The notes under the pieces are model-generated. The model had not been told where the DNA came from. It was given only the letters and a program-made list of their open reading frames with translations, and did not search any database. Shown here piece after piece: positions 10,215 to 18,955 of a DNA stretch of 64,000 nucleotides. Every line of letters starts with the position of its first letter. Position 1 is the stretch's first letter. Made by a program: the position numbers and the translations under genes. Source of the stretch: CAVVIH01 sp963748295 (GTDB taxonomy: Bacteria; Acidobacteriota; Vicinamibacteria; Vicinamibacterales; 2-12-FULL-66-21); contig CAVVIH010000003.1 in assembly GCA_963748295.1 (NCBI GenBank), positions 186,001 through 250,000 on the forward strand, in the 5' to 3' direction.

Positions 10215-11201
10215 TCAGGCGCCGCCCGCGGCGCGGGGGCGCACGATGCAGCGGAAGCTGAGGTGAGACGTCGAGGTGTCGATTGGCTCGGGGAATCTGG
10301 CGGCGGGACGATAGCGGCGGCAGTAGTTCGGCGCGCACAGGTGCGAACCGCCCTTGATCACCTTCCGCGGGATGCGGACTCCGGGCTGGGCCGGATCGCA
10401 GCTCTCTTCCTCGTTACCGCCCCGCGGATTCTTCGGCGTGCAGCACGCCTTCAACACCTCGTTCGGATGCTTCGGATGGTACCAGTCCGTCGTCCATTCC
10501 CAGGTGTTGCCGATCATGTCGAACAGGCCGTAGCCGTTCGGCGGAAACGCATCGACCGGCGAGGTGCGCTCGTAGCCGTCGCTGGCCAGGTTCTGCCAGG
10601 GGAATTCACCCTGCCAGGTGTTGGCCATGTAGCGGCCGCCGGGATCGAACCGGTCTCCCCAGGCGTAGGGCGCGCGCTGCAGCCCGCCGCGCGCGGCCAG
10701 CTCCCATTCCGCTTCCGTCGGCAGCGCCTTGCCGCGCCAGTTCGCAAAAGCCTCTGCGTCGCTGAACGCGACGTGCACCACCGGGTGGCGGGCGAGCCCC
10801 TCGATCGACGTCTCGGGGCCGTGCGGATGCCGCCAGTCGGCGCCGCGCATGAACGTCCACCAGTTGCCGATGTTCCGCCGATCGACCGGGCCGTTCGGCT
10901 GTACGAACACCAGCGAGCCCGCGTAGATCATCTCCGGCAGCGCGCCGGGATACTGCTCGGGATCCGGAGGAACCTCCGCGAACGTCACGTGTCCGCTCGC
11001 TTCGACGAAGCGCGCGAACTCCTCGTTGGTGACCGGATACTTGTCCATCCAGAACCCGTCCACCGAGACGTTGTGGACCGGCCGCTCCTCGGGATAGTGA
11101 TGGGCCGACCCCATTTCATAGGTGGCCGCAGGTACCCAGATCATGTCCGGGAACGGCGCGTCGGGGACCGTCTCGTTCGTCACCGTGGATAGCTTGATCA
11201 T
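10215..11201 (-). CDS. Formylglycine-generating enzyme (SUMF1/FGE family)
   Basis: FGE enzymes convert a sulfatase Cys to formylglycine using O2 and copper. This protein has the family fold markers MVWVP-like N-terminus (MIWVPAATYEMGS), the central ALPTEAEWELAARGG motif and the C-terminal KGGSHLCAPNYCRRYRPAAR segment. The two Cys in that segment (289 and 294 from the chosen start) line up with the catalytic pair of true FGEs, whereas many relatives with other roles lack them. ATG at 11201 is preferred over an upstream in-frame start at 11234 because the latter adds only a basic tail. No sulfatase is in the window, so the client is unknown. It leads the run FGE, ppk2, patatin/barrel, mltF. Confidence 0.88.
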   Translation of the reverse strand: MIKLSTVTNETVPDAPFPDMIWVPAATYEMGSAHHYPEERPVHNVSVDGFWMDKYPVTNEEFARFVEASGHVTFAEVPPDPEQYPGALPEMIYAGSLVFVQPNGPVDRRNIGNWWTFMRGADWRHPHGPETSIEGLARHPVVHVAFSDAEAFANWRGKALPTEAEWELAARGGLQRAPYAWGDRFDPGGRYMANTWQGEFPWQNLASDGYERTSPVDAFPPNGYGLFDMIGNTWEWTTDWYHPKHPNEVLKACCTPKNPRGGNEEESCDPAQPGVRIPRKVIKGGSHLCAPNYCRRYRPAARFPEPIDTSTSHLSFRCIVRPRAAGGA

Positions 11202-11279
11202 GTTCGATTGCCGGGCCCGCCTGAGCCGGCCCATGGCCCGCAGAGTAGAAGTTTCCGGTCTGGGGCGTGAAGCGGAAGT

Positions 11280-11546
11280 CTACTGCCGGAGGAGAGGAGA
11301 AGTACTAGGATTGCGGACGTAAAAGTACGGTGTCCCGGATGGAGGGCGCCTAGTCGGCCCGGCCGGCTCTTTCGAGGCCGTGTAGGCCGTGATATTGCCG
11401 CCGGGCCACTCCCGGACGACCAGCAGCGACCCGAATTCCTCGACGAACACCAATGGCCACTCCTTGACCGGGCTCTGCTGGCTAAGCTTGACCATTTCGC
11501 GAATGTGCTCGAACTGCTTCCAGACGTCCGGGTCCATTCCCCACAT
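11280..11546 (-). CDS. Small hypothetical protein
   Basis: Not recognised. The chosen ATG at 11546 has an AGGGGG ribosome site 9 nt upstream; the frame is open further upstream (to 11711) but that part looks non-coding. The predicted 88 residues begin MWGMDPDVWKQFEHI and contain a plausible alpha/beta segment (EWPLVFVEEFGSLLVVREW). G+C appears lower than in the flanking genes, and the locus lies between FGE and a divergently transcribed response regulator. A chance open frame remains quite possible. Confidence 0.35.
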   Translation of the reverse strand: MWGMDPDVWKQFEHIREMVKLSQQSPVKEWPLVFVEEFGSLLVVREWPGGNITAYTASKEPAGPTRRPPSGTPYFYVRNPSTSPLLRQ

Positions 11547-11717
11547 CGGCTCGCACCCCCTTGGATCGATGTCCCAATCCAAGTGTCGGGCAATTGCCGG
11601 GTTATTGCCAGAGTGCGGCAAAGGTTCAGCTGCAAAACCGGGAAATTGCGTGCAGGGTCGGCGGTCGAAAAGTACGGGATATGCGGCCGTACGACCGTAC
11701 ATTTTCCGCACCCACGC

Positions 11718-11753
11718 CGTAGTTCTCCCGCCCCCGGGTGCGTAGTCTCCCGC
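11718..11753. promoter_or_regulatory. Direct repeat upstream of the receiver-only regulator
   Basis: Two copies of CGTAGT(TC/C)TCCCGC lie at 11718-11731 and 11741-11753, about 23 bp apart and 60-95 bp before the regulator start. The spacing is close to two helical turns, as for a tandem regulator-binding site, but no promoter elements were convincing. Confidence 0.3.
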
Positions 11754-11813
11754 TTACCGCCACCCGGCATCGTTTCTATCCTTGCCCCAAACCGGCGGAA
11801 GAAGGTGATCCGG

Positions 11814-12236
11814 ATGACTCGCAGGCGTGTCCTGCTCGCTGACGATCACGCGGCGACGATGCAGCTTTGGCGCGCCTTGCTCGAGCCGGAGTTCGATGTC
11901 ATCGCCACGGTGAGCGACGGCCAGTCGCTGGTCGACGCGGCCGATCGGCTGGCGCCGGACGTGATCGTGACCGACATCGTGATGCCCGGCCTGAGCGGCA
12001 TCTCAGCCGCCGAGGCGATTCTGCGGCGGCATCCCGCGGCGCGGATCGTGTTCGCGACGGTCCATGCCGATCGGACCATGCTTCGACGGGGGCTCGCGGC
12101 CGGCGCCTTCGGCTACGTGCTGAAAGTGAGGGCGGGCGACGATCTCGTGCCCGCGATCAAGTCCGCCCTCCGCGGCGAGCTGCACATCAGTCCCTTCCCG
12201 CGCGTCGAAGAAAACGGGTCAGGGGACGCCCACTGA
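11814..12236 (+). CDS. Receiver-only response regulator
   Basis: The 140-residue protein is a single CheY-like receiver domain: acidic pair in LLADDH, phospho-acceptor Asp in VIVTDIVMPG, conserved Thr/Ser region VFATVHAD and Lys in YVLKVRAGDD. Sequence flavour is NarL-type, but there is no HTH domain: the C-terminus ends soon after helix 5 (FPRVEENGSGDAH). It may therefore act by protein contact or as a phosphate sink. ATG at 11814 has GAAGG 9 nt upstream. It starts a block of same-strand genes encoding secreted proteins, 42 bp before the next gene. Confidence 0.85.
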   Translation: MTRRRVLLADDHAATMQLWRALLEPEFDVIATVSDGQSLVDAADRLAPDVIVTDIVMPGLSGISAAEAILRRHPAARIVFATVHADRTMLRRGLAAGAFGYVLKVRAGDDLVPAIKSALRGELHISPFPRVEENGSGDAH

Positions 12237-12278
12237 CGATCGAGCTTCCTGACTGATGCCGACAACACGGAGGACACG

Positions 12279-12830
12279 ATGACGATAAAGGCGACGACCC
12301 TGGTCATGGCGCTGTGCATGGCCGGCGCCGCACCGGCAGCGGCGGGACAGACCGTCACGAAGGCTGCGGCGTTGAGTACGACGGCGACGATTCAGGCGAT
12401 CGACAGCACGGCCAGGACGATCACGCTGCGGGACGAGAAAGGCGTCGAAGACACCTACGTCGCCGGACCCGAGCTCCGCCGCTTCGACGAGCTGAAGGTC
12501 GGCGACAAGGTGAAGTTCACCTATTACGAATCGCTGGTGTTCCAGGTCAGGCCGGCAGGCGAACAGCCCGATGCGGCATCGGTGGCGGCGGCGTTGAACC
12601 GCGCGAAGAGCGCGCTGCCCGCCGGATCGCTGACGGTTCAGGACAAGATGACCGTCACGGTCAAGGCCATCGATCCCGCGGCGCCGTCGGTCACGGTCAC
12701 TACGCCCGATGGGCGCACGGTGACGCGCAGGATCGAGGACAAGGCGAACATCGAAAAGCTCAAGGTCGGCGATCTGGTCGACATCACGTATACACGCGCG
12801 CTGCTGACGCAGGTCGAACGCGCGAAGTAA
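12279..12830 (+). CDS. Secreted protein with two tandem OB-like/DUF5666-like repeats
   Basis: Not assigned to a named function. A cleavable signal peptide (ALCMAGAAPAAAG) is followed by two homologous units of about 55 residues: TATIQAIDSTARTITLRD ... LKVGDKVKFTYYESL and TVTVKAIDPAAPSVTVTT ... LKVGDLVDITYTRALL. The 'AID..A.TVTL.D..G ... LKVGD.V..TY' pattern is that of small periplasmic beta-barrel modules such as DUF5666 or CusF-like folds. A GGAGG ribosome site precedes the ATG. The gene is 17 bp ahead of the next one, so co-transcription is likely. Confidence 0.75.
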   Translation: MTIKATTLVMALCMAGAAPAAAGQTVTKAAALSTTATIQAIDSTARTITLRDEKGVEDTYVAGPELRRFDELKVGDKVKFTYYESLVFQVRPAGEQPDAASVAAALNRAKSALPAGSLTVQDKMTVTVKAIDPAAPSVTVTTPDGRTVTRRIEDKANIEKLKVGDLVDITYTRALLTQVERAK

Positions 12831-12847
12831 TCGGGAAGGAGAGAACC

Positions 12848-13672
12848 ATGACCACGATCGGCGGCAGCCGCCTGTGTCGATGCCTGGCCGCGATGGCGCT
12901 GCTGGCGGGTGCAGCCTGCGCCGGCCAGCCGGAGCCGACAACGCCGGCAGAGAAATCGGCGCGCGGAGACGAGCTGCTGCGGAAGATGAGCGACACGCTG
13001 AAGAACACGCAGGCGTTTTCGGTCACCATTGCGGAAACGCACGAGAAAGTTGGCCGCAACGGCCAGAAATCGGCCTACACGCTGACCCGCGACGTCGTCG
13101 TCAGGCGTCCAGATCGCCTGTGGCTGCATACGACAGGTTCTGACGAACGGAACATCACCACGGCCTACGACGGCAAGACCGTCACGCTGGTCGGCGCGAC
13201 GCAAAAGGTGTGGGCGACGTTTCCGGGCGGATCGAATGTCGACGAGACGCTCGACATCGCAGGCGACCGCTACAACCTCCGCATCGCCGCGGCGGACTTC
13301 CTTTACAGCTCTCCGTACGATTCCTTCGCGGACAAGGAGTCGACGGGCGGCTGGGTGAGGCGCACGACGGTCGACGGCAGATCGTGCGAGGAGGTTTCCT
13401 ACGCATTGAAGGCGGTCGACTTCACGCTGTCGGTGGCCTCGGCCGAGCCCACGCTGCCGTGTCAGGTCTCGATCACCTACAAAGAAGAGCCGGGGCAGCC
13501 GGTTTCGAAACTGGTATTCAACAACTGGAATCTGAAGGCGCAGCCGCAGGACGGCCAGTTCGTTGCCAACGTCCCGCAGGGCTACGAACAGATTCCCATG
13601 GTCGAGCGGATTCCGAAGTCCGAGCTGAAAGCGAACGCCGCGAAGGCGATGGGCGCGGCGCAGAAGAAATAA
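12848..13672 (+). CDS. DUF2092-type periplasmic lipoprotein-like protein
   Basis: The N-terminal signal ends in a lipobox-like LLAGAACAG, suggesting a lipoprotein. The mature part is typical of DUF2092 proteins, which share the LolA/LppX half-barrel fold: LLRKMSDTLKNTQAFSVTI, VVVRRPDRLWLHTTG, AYDGKTVTLV, and a later KLVFNNWNLKAQP strand pair. Such proteins are thought to bind hydrophobic ligands in the periplasm, but no member's role here is known. ATG at 12848 follows GGGAAGGAGAG. It lies between two other secreted-protein genes with gaps of 17 and 13 bp. Confidence 0.78.
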   Translation: MTTIGGSRLCRCLAAMALLAGAACAGQPEPTTPAEKSARGDELLRKMSDTLKNTQAFSVTIAETHEKVGRNGQKSAYTLTRDVVVRRPDRLWLHTTGSDERNITTAYDGKTVTLVGATQKVWATFPGGSNVDETLDIAGDRYNLRIAAADFLYSSPYDSFADKESTGGWVRRTTVDGRSCEEVSYALKAVDFTLSVASAEPTLPCQVSITYKEEPGQPVSKLVFNNWNLKAQPQDGQFVANVPQGYEQIPMVERIPKSELKANAAKAMGAAQKK

Positions 13673-13685
13673 CGGAGCAAGGGCC

Positions 13686-14351
13686 ATGATGTCGAACAGA
13701 ACGTCTCTTGGAAATGGCGCCGCGATGCTGGCAGGGATCGTCGTGCTCACCGCCGCCGTGCAGGCGGATCGTTCGGTGCGCTCGACACGGCAGGGCACGG
13801 TGGCGCACGGTGAGGAAGCCTCGGTGGCGGTCGGTCGCAGAGGTGCAGCCGTCGCCACTGACGAAGGAGCCGCTGCGGTCACCCGGCGCGGCGCCGTCGC
13901 GGTCAACGATGAAGGTCAGGCACGAGCGGCCGGCGTTCGCGGCGGGGCGGTCGTCACCGAGGAAGGTGCTGCGGCCGTCAGCCGCCACGGCGGCGTCGTC
14001 GTCGGCGAGCGCTACGAGAGCCACGAGGCCTGGAAGACCGCCGCGGTTGTGGCCGGAGGTGTGGCGGCCGGCATCGCGATCGGCACGATGCTCTCGAAGC
14101 CGCCCAAGGCCTCGACGACGGTTGTCGTCAGCGAGACGAGCTACACCTACGCCGACGGCGTCTACTACGCGCGCGTCATGGAGGGAGGCGAGGTCGCCTA
14201 CCAGGTCGTGCCGGCGCCCGCCGGCGCCATCATCGCCACGCTGCCAGCCGGATGCACGCCGGTCAACGTCGGCGGCGTCGCCTACTCGCAGTGCGGCACG
14301 ACTCACTACCAGCGCGTGTCCAGCGGCTATCAGGTCGTCGTGCTGCATTGA
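13686..14351 (+). CDS. Repetitive exported protein with DUF6515-like C-terminus
   Basis: Function unknown. A signal-like segment (MLAGIVVLTAAVQA) is followed by four imperfect Gly/Val/Ala-rich repeats of about 18 residues built on 'RRGAAVATDEGAAAV' (residues about 48-108), then one hydrophobic helix (VVAGGVAAGIAIGTML). The C-terminal domain (YADGVYYARVMEGG ... VVPAPAGAIIATLPAGC) resembles the DUF6515 type of surface or periplasmic domain. The two Cys in the last domain could pair. ATG at 13686 has GGAGCAAGGG upstream. It lies 13 bp after the DUF2092-type gene and 2 bp before the next gene. Confidence 0.7.
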   Translation: MMSNRTSLGNGAAMLAGIVVLTAAVQADRSVRSTRQGTVAHGEEASVAVGRRGAAVATDEGAAAVTRRGAVAVNDEGQARAAGVRGGAVVTEEGAAAVSRHGGVVVGERYESHEAWKTAAVVAGGVAAGIAIGTMLSKPPKASTTVVVSETSYTYADGVYYARVMEGGEVAYQVVPAPAGAIIATLPAGCTPVNVGGVAYSQCGTTHYQRVSSGYQVVVLH

Positions 14352-14353
14352 GA

Positions 14354-14788
14354 ATGCCGAGGCGGCTGGCGATCGCCCTGCCGGCGGCGCTGCTCCTGAC
14401 GGTCGCGCTCAGCCAGATGACGCTGGCGAGGACGGCGTACCTCAGTCCGTGGAAGGGCGGCGGCTTCGGCATGTTCGCGTCGGTTGACGGTCTGCCGTTC
14501 CGATGGGTGCGGCTCTATGTGTCCGCGCCGGCGCGCTCCGAGGAGCTGGCGATCCCCGCGTCGCTCGAGGATCAGGCGCATCGCGTCGTCACCTGGCCGC
14601 ACCGGCGCGCGCTCGAAGGGCTCGCGCGCGCGGTGATCGCGCGCGAGCGGCGGAATCAGCGGCCGGTGGCCGCCGTTCGCGTGGAGATCTGGCGGGCCGA
14701 CGTCTCGCGCATGCTCGATGTGTCGGAGAAACTCGTCCGCGAGATCACCTTCCACGCCGATGAAGTGGACCCCGCGCGGGATCGTTGA
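14354..14788 (+). CDS. Hypothetical membrane-anchored protein
   Basis: Not recognised. The 144-residue product has one N-terminal hydrophobic segment (LAIALPAALLLTVALS) that may be an uncleaved anchor, the short motif LSPWKGGGFGMFASVD just after it, and a soluble C-terminal domain rich in Arg. The ATG is 2 bp after the previous stop, and its 3' end overlaps the next gene by 29 bp, so the product probably acts with the multi-pass membrane protein that follows. Confidence 0.7.
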   Translation: MPRRLAIALPAALLLTVALSQMTLARTAYLSPWKGGGFGMFASVDGLPFRWVRLYVSAPARSEELAIPASLEDQAHRVVTWPHRRALEGLARAVIARERRNQRPVAAVRVEIWRADVSRMLDVSEKLVREITFHADEVDPARDR

Positions 14789-15638
14789 CCGCCTCGCCGA
14801 CGAGGGCACGCCGCTTCGGCTGACGCTGCTGATCCTGCTGCTTCGTCCTCCCGGTGAAGGCGCGGTGCGCGGGCTGACCTGGCTCGCCGCCGGCCTTGCG
14901 CTCGTGTTTCCGGCTCTGACGCGCTTCGCGGGAACCTGGCTGATGCTCTCCGGCCTGGTGGTCGCGCGCCTCGTGCTCGACTGGCCGCTGTCCGACAACC
15001 ACATCTATCTCCTCGGCTACTGGTGCCTCGGCGTCGGATTGTGCCTGCTGGTGGCGTCGCCGTTCGCGGCAATTGCCGACATGAGCCGGTGGCTGGTCGG
15101 CAGCGCTTTCCTGTGCGCGATTCTCTGGAAGGGACTGCTGGCCCCTGACTTTCTCGACGCGCGGTTCTTCCGCGTCACGCTGGTCACCGACGAACGATTC
15201 GCGGATCTCTCTCGCGCCGTCGGAGGGCTCAGCGACAAGCAGCTGGCGACGAACCGCGCCGCGCTCGTCGCATTGCCTCAGGGGGCGGAACTGCTCGACG
15301 GGCCCGTGCTCGTCGAGCCGCCCGCCCTGCAGCGACTGGGGCTGGCGCTGACGTGGGGCGGATTCATCCTCGAGGCGCTCGTCGCGGCGGCCTTCCTCAG
15401 TCGATGGCCCTCGCCGCTGCATCGAGCGCGTCACGCGCTCCTGATCGCGTTCGTCGGCGTGACCTACGCGGTCGCGCCGGTGGCCGGCTTCGGCTGGCTG
15501 CTGGCAGCGATGGGGCTGTCGCAGACGGCGCCGCCACAGCACACGATCCGCATGGCCTATCTTGGCGCGTTCGTGCTGGTGCTCGTGTATGCGGAGACGC
15601 CCATCATCCACCTGGTTCTGTCGGGGATGAGCGGGTGA
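14760..15638 (+). CDS. Multi-pass membrane protein of unknown function
   Basis: About 292 residues with roughly seven or eight hydrophobic helices (for example GLTWLAAGLALVFPAL, GYWCLGVGLCLLVASPF, GLALTWGGFILEALVAAAF and a C-terminal AYLGAFVLVLVY). One soluble loop of about 65 residues (DARFFRVTLVTDERF to PALQRL) sits between the fourth and fifth helices. I do not recognise the family. ATG at 14760 overlaps the preceding gene, implying coupled translation and a functional pair. It ends convergently with the response regulator that follows, 11 bp away. Confidence 0.7.
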   Translation: MKWTPRGIVDRLADEGTPLRLTLLILLLRPPGEGAVRGLTWLAAGLALVFPALTRFAGTWLMLSGLVVARLVLDWPLSDNHIYLLGYWCLGVGLCLLVASPFAAIADMSRWLVGSAFLCAILWKGLLAPDFLDARFFRVTLVTDERFADLSRAVGGLSDKQLATNRAALVALPQGAELLDGPVLVEPPALQRLGLALTWGGFILEALVAAAFLSRWPSPLHRARHALLIAFVGVTYAVAPVAGFGWLLAAMGLSQTAPPQHTIRMAYLGAFVLVLVYAETPIIHLVLSGMSG

Positions 15639-15649
15639 GGCCGGCCGGA

Positions 15650-16284
15650 TCAGAAATCGACGAGCCTGTTCTCGAATCGAGTACCGCACCAGCTCAGTCG
15701 TCGAGTGGACGTTGAGATTCCGCATCATGTCGTACTTGATCGTCTCGACCGTGCGCGGCGACAGGTTCAGGTTGGCGGCAATCTCTTTCGTCCGGTGGCC
15801 GTTCACGATGAGACGCAGGACCTCTTTCTGCCGCGAGCTCAACTCCGTGCCCGACGACGAGCCCGGTTCCGCCATCAGCGCGAGGACTTCTTCCGTCAGG
15901 ACGGAGCTCATGTAGGTGTGTCCGGCGAGCACCGCTTCGATCGCCTTCACGAGCTCGTCGGCGCTCGACTGCTTCAGCACGAAGCCTTTGGCGCCGAGCC
16001 GGAACGCTTCGGCGGCCAGCCGCGCATCCGAGTGCATCGTCAGGAATATCACCCGGCTTTCATCGTGATTGGCCTTCAGCTGCCGCAGTCCCTCGATGCC
16101 GCTGAGCGTCGGCATCGAGATGTCGGTGACGATGACGTCCGGACGGAGGCGGGCGGCGGCTTCGACGATCGATCTGCCCGTCGGTGACGGTGCCGACCAC
16201 GTCGAAGCGTTCTTTCAGAATGCGGACGATGCCGTCCGTGAAGACGACGTGGTCGTCGGCGAGCAGCACGGTTGGACGGCGCAT
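15650..16284 (-). CDS. NarL/LuxR-type response regulator (two frameshifts)
   Basis: Receiver domain with LLADDH, phospho-Asp in VIVTDISMP, Thr in VIFLTMHSD and Lys in GFVLKQSSADE, followed by a LuxR-type HTH (LSSRQKEVLRLIVNGHRTKEIAANL and SPRTVETIKYDMMRNL). The frame shifts near 16175 inside the receiver. It shifts again near 15680, where one missing A in a GAA run would restore the end ENRLVDF and the stop at 15650. That gives about 211 residues, the normal family length. The start at 16284 lies 18 bp after the stop of the cognate histidine kinase, with a GAGAGAA ribosome site. Confidence 0.87.
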
Positions 16285-16302
16285 GATGTTCTCTCGAGTT
16301 CC

Positions 16303-18870
16303 CTAGCGGCGCCCGGGCGCCGGGCGCCGCGCCTCGTGGCGTTGTTCCTTGTCCCGTCCGTGAGTGCTATCGACCACCTGGGCCGGCACGCGGACCGTGA
16401 TCGTCGTTCCGTTACCGCGCTGGGACCGCACCGTCACCTGGCCCTGGACCAGACGCGCGCGTTCCTCGATGCTCACGAGACCGAGCCCATCGTTGCGGCG
16501 GTTGGCGGTGACGTCGAATCCCTCCCCGTCGTCGGTGACCGTGAGCGACAGTTCCCGCGTCGTGCGCGCGAGCGACATCGTCGCGTGCCGGGCGCGCGCG
16601 TGCCGTGCGGTGTTCTGCAGCGCCTCCTGCGCAATCCGAAACAGCGACAGCGCGACCAGACGGCTTGCCGGCTCCACCTCGCCGTCCGAGAAGAACTTCA
16701 CCTGCACGTCGTGCTGCCGCTCGACTTCGGCGCAGTGCGCCTGCAGCGCGGCGACCAGGCCGATGTGCTGGAGCACGCTCGGGTGCAGTCCGTGGGAGAG
16801 GAGGCGAAGTGTTTCGGCCACGCCCGCTGTGCGGCGCTCGAGGGCGAGCAGCAGCTCCTGAACCTCGGGTACTGAATGTCGGCGCCGTGCTTCCGCAGGT
16901 GGCTCAGGTCGACGCTGACGGCGGCGACGTCCTGGCAGACGCTGTCGTGCAGGTCCCTGGCGATCCGGGTGCGCTCGGCTTCCTGGCTGGCAATCAGCCG
17001 TCCTGCCAGATCGCGGTTGCGCTCCAGCGTCCGTTTCGATTCCGTCATGTCGCGAACGATGCTGAGCACGCGATCGTGTCCCGCATAGACGAGGCGGGCC
17101 TCGTACTGGCGCGCCCCCTCCTTCGTCGGCAGCTCGTAATCGATGACGACCGGCTCGTCGGAGTCGCAGGCCCGTTCGAGGGCCTGCATCATCGTCGTCG
17201 CCGACCGCCCCGGGCATGATTTCGCGGATGGTCCGCCCGATGAACTGATCGGGCGACATGAAGAGCAGCTCCGAGTCCCGCGCGTGGTAGTCGACGTAGG
17301 TGCCGTCGCGCAGCAGCATGAACATCAGGTCCGGGATCGCCCGGAGGATCGCGCTGTTTCGCGCTTCGAGCTGGCCGACGGCTTCCTCGGCGCGCTTTTG
17401 ATCGGTGATGTCGCGGCCGACGCCCTGGAGCTCCACCACATGCCCCTGCTCGTCGAGGATCGCGTGGTTGATCCAGCGGTGCCAGCCGATCGTGGTGTCG
17501 CGAAGGATGACCGGATGCTCGTGCGCGGCAACCCCGGAGCGGATCCGGTTCAGATTGTCGAGCACGACGTCGCGCCACGACGCCGGCACGAAGTCGACGA
17601 ACTTGCTGCCGAGCAGCTCTTCGCGGCTCTTGTTCCAGAAACGGCAATACGCGTCGTTGACGAAGGTCAGCGTCGAGTCGGGCAGGTACCGGCAGATCAT
17701 CTCGTTCTGGGTATCGACGACGCTCCGGTAGCGCGCTTCGCTGGTCCGCGATTGTTCCTCGGCGCGGCGGCGGCGGACGCCCTGGACGAGAAGGCCCACG
17801 ATCAGCGCAAGCTGAACGCCGAAGATCAGCAGGCCGCCGACGACGTAGCGCTGATACAGATCGAAGAGCGACTGCGGGCGGAACAGCACGATGCTGCCCG
17901 CCGGCAGCCGGCTCTCGGGAATGTTCCAGCGCACGAGCTGCCGCCAGTCGACCGTGGGTGCGAGCGTCGCGAGGCCGGGAGGAATATCGCGGGCCTTCTC
18001 TCCATGTGCGATCCGCGTGGCCATTTCCGCCAGCCGCGCGGCATCCGGTTTGACCTGCCAGCGGTAGAGGCCGACCGGTCCCATACCGATAAGCTCGCTC
18101 GTCAGGCTGAAGATCGGCGCCGGCGACGCGCGCACGACCTGCTCGAGCCCCTCGCGAACATCGATGCTGGTCGAACCATCCCACATCATCTGCTTGACGA
18201 AGTACACGATCGATCGGTCCGGTATCGCCTTGATTCGATCGATCAGCTCGTTCATCGGCAGGTCGCGGAGATACACGACGTCGAGCGGACGATCGATCGA
18301 CTGGATGTGTCGCTTGAACTCCGCTTCGGCATCTCCGGAGTTCTGCAGCGCACCGTCGACGACGAAGATGTGCTCGGTGGCGGGCAGCAGCCGCAACGCA
18401 AGGTCGAGGGTTTCGCCGATGGCGAGCTTCCCGCGCAGACCGGTCACGTAGTCCTCGCCCGGTTCGAGCTTGCCGGCGGTCACGAACGCGACGATCGGCG
18501 CGTTGAAGATGTCGCGATTCTTCCTGGCGAAGGCGACCGCCGCATCGGTCACCGCTATGGCGACATCAATCTTCTTGTCCGCGTACTTCGCCCTGAGGTA
18601 CTGACGGACCAGACCCGACTCGGTTGCGGCAGGGAAGCGGAAAGTATCCAGACTCTCGATGTAGACGTCGACGGGTCCGGGGTTTGCAGATCGCAGCGCG
18701 TCCTGGATCGCGGGATCGAATGCCGTGCGGAAGGGGACTTCCTGGCCGTAATGGTGCAGCACGAGTACGCGTGTGACGTCGGAGGCCTCCGCTGCGCGGG
18801 AATTCGCGGAAGCCGGGACCGCCATGCACCAAAACAGGCACACGATAGGGGCGAGACGCAGTTCTCTCAA
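16303..18870 (-). CDS. Hybrid-sensor histidine kinase: periplasmic ABC-substrate-like sensor, PAS, PAS, HisKA_3, HATPase (two frameshifts)
   Basis: TTG start at 18870, signal peptide (APIVCLFWCMAVPASA), then a periplasmic domain of the ABC-transporter substrate-binding type (VLVLHHYGQEVPFRTAFDP, SIVYFVKQMMWDGST), one TM helix (VVGGLLIFGVQLALIVGLLVQ), two PAS modules (first ending GVGRDITDQKRAEE), a HisKA_3 dimerisation helix with the phospho-His in RIARDLHDSVCQD and a HATPase domain (ALQNTARHARA, DDGEGFD, GLGLVSIEERA). The frame is lost near 17200 and regained near 16870, both at single-base positions. The kinase is NarX/UhpB class and pairs with the NarL-type regulator directly downstream. 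The sensor ligand is unknown. Confidence 0.87.
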   Translation of the reverse strand: MRELRLAPIVCLFWCMAVPASANSRAAEASDVTRVLVLHHYGQEVPFRTAFDPAIQDALRSANPGPVDVYIESLDTFRFPAATESGLVRQYLRAKYADKKIDVAIAVTDAAVAFARKNRDIFNAPIVAFVTAGKLEPGEDYVTGLRGKLAIGETLDLALRLLPATEHIFVVDGALQNSGDAEAEFKRHIQSIDRPLDVVYLRDLPMNELIDRIKAIPDRSIVYFVKQMMWDGSTSIDVREGLEQVVRASPAPIFSLTSELIGMGPVGLYRWQVKPDAARLAEMATRIAHGEKARDIPPGLATLAPTVDWRQLVRWNIPESRLPAGSIVLFRPQSLFDLYQRYVVGGLLIFGVQLALIVGLLVQGVRRRRAEEQSRTSEARYRSVVDTQNEMICRYLPDSTLTFVNDAYCRFWNKSREELLGSKFVDFVPASWRDVVLDNLNRIRSGVAAHEHPVILRDTTIGWHRWINHAILDEQGHVVELQGVGRDITDQKRAEEAVGQLEARNSAILRAIPDLMFMLLRDGTYVDYHARDSELLFMSPDQFIGRTIREIMPGAVGDDDDAGPRTGLRLRRAGRHRLRAADEGGGAPVRGPPRLCGTRSRAQHRSRHDGIETDAGAQPRSGRTADCQPGSRAHPDRQGPARQRLPGRRRRQRRPEPPAEARRRHSVPEVQELLLALERRTAGVAETLRLLSHGLHPSVLQHIGLVAALQAHCAEVERQHDVQVKFFSDGEVEPASRLVALSLFRIAQEALQNTARHARARHATMSLARTTRELSLTVTDDGEGFDVTANRRNDGLGLVSIEERARLVQGQVTVRSQRGNGTTITVRVPAQVVDSTHGRDKEQRHEARRPAPGRR

Positions 18871-18955
18871 GCAGTATCAAGCGGTGTCGCTTGCGTATGC
18901 GAACGATACGCGAGACGGCGGAGAGGCGGCTATTGGACCAAAGGGACCGCGCCTT

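Noticed and set aside
14745..16115. Long minus-strand frame extending a response regulator to 456 residues
   Set aside because: After the HTH it reads antisense through the membrane protein gene with Arg/Gln/Ala-rich sequence. A one-base correction near 15680 gives the normal regulator length.
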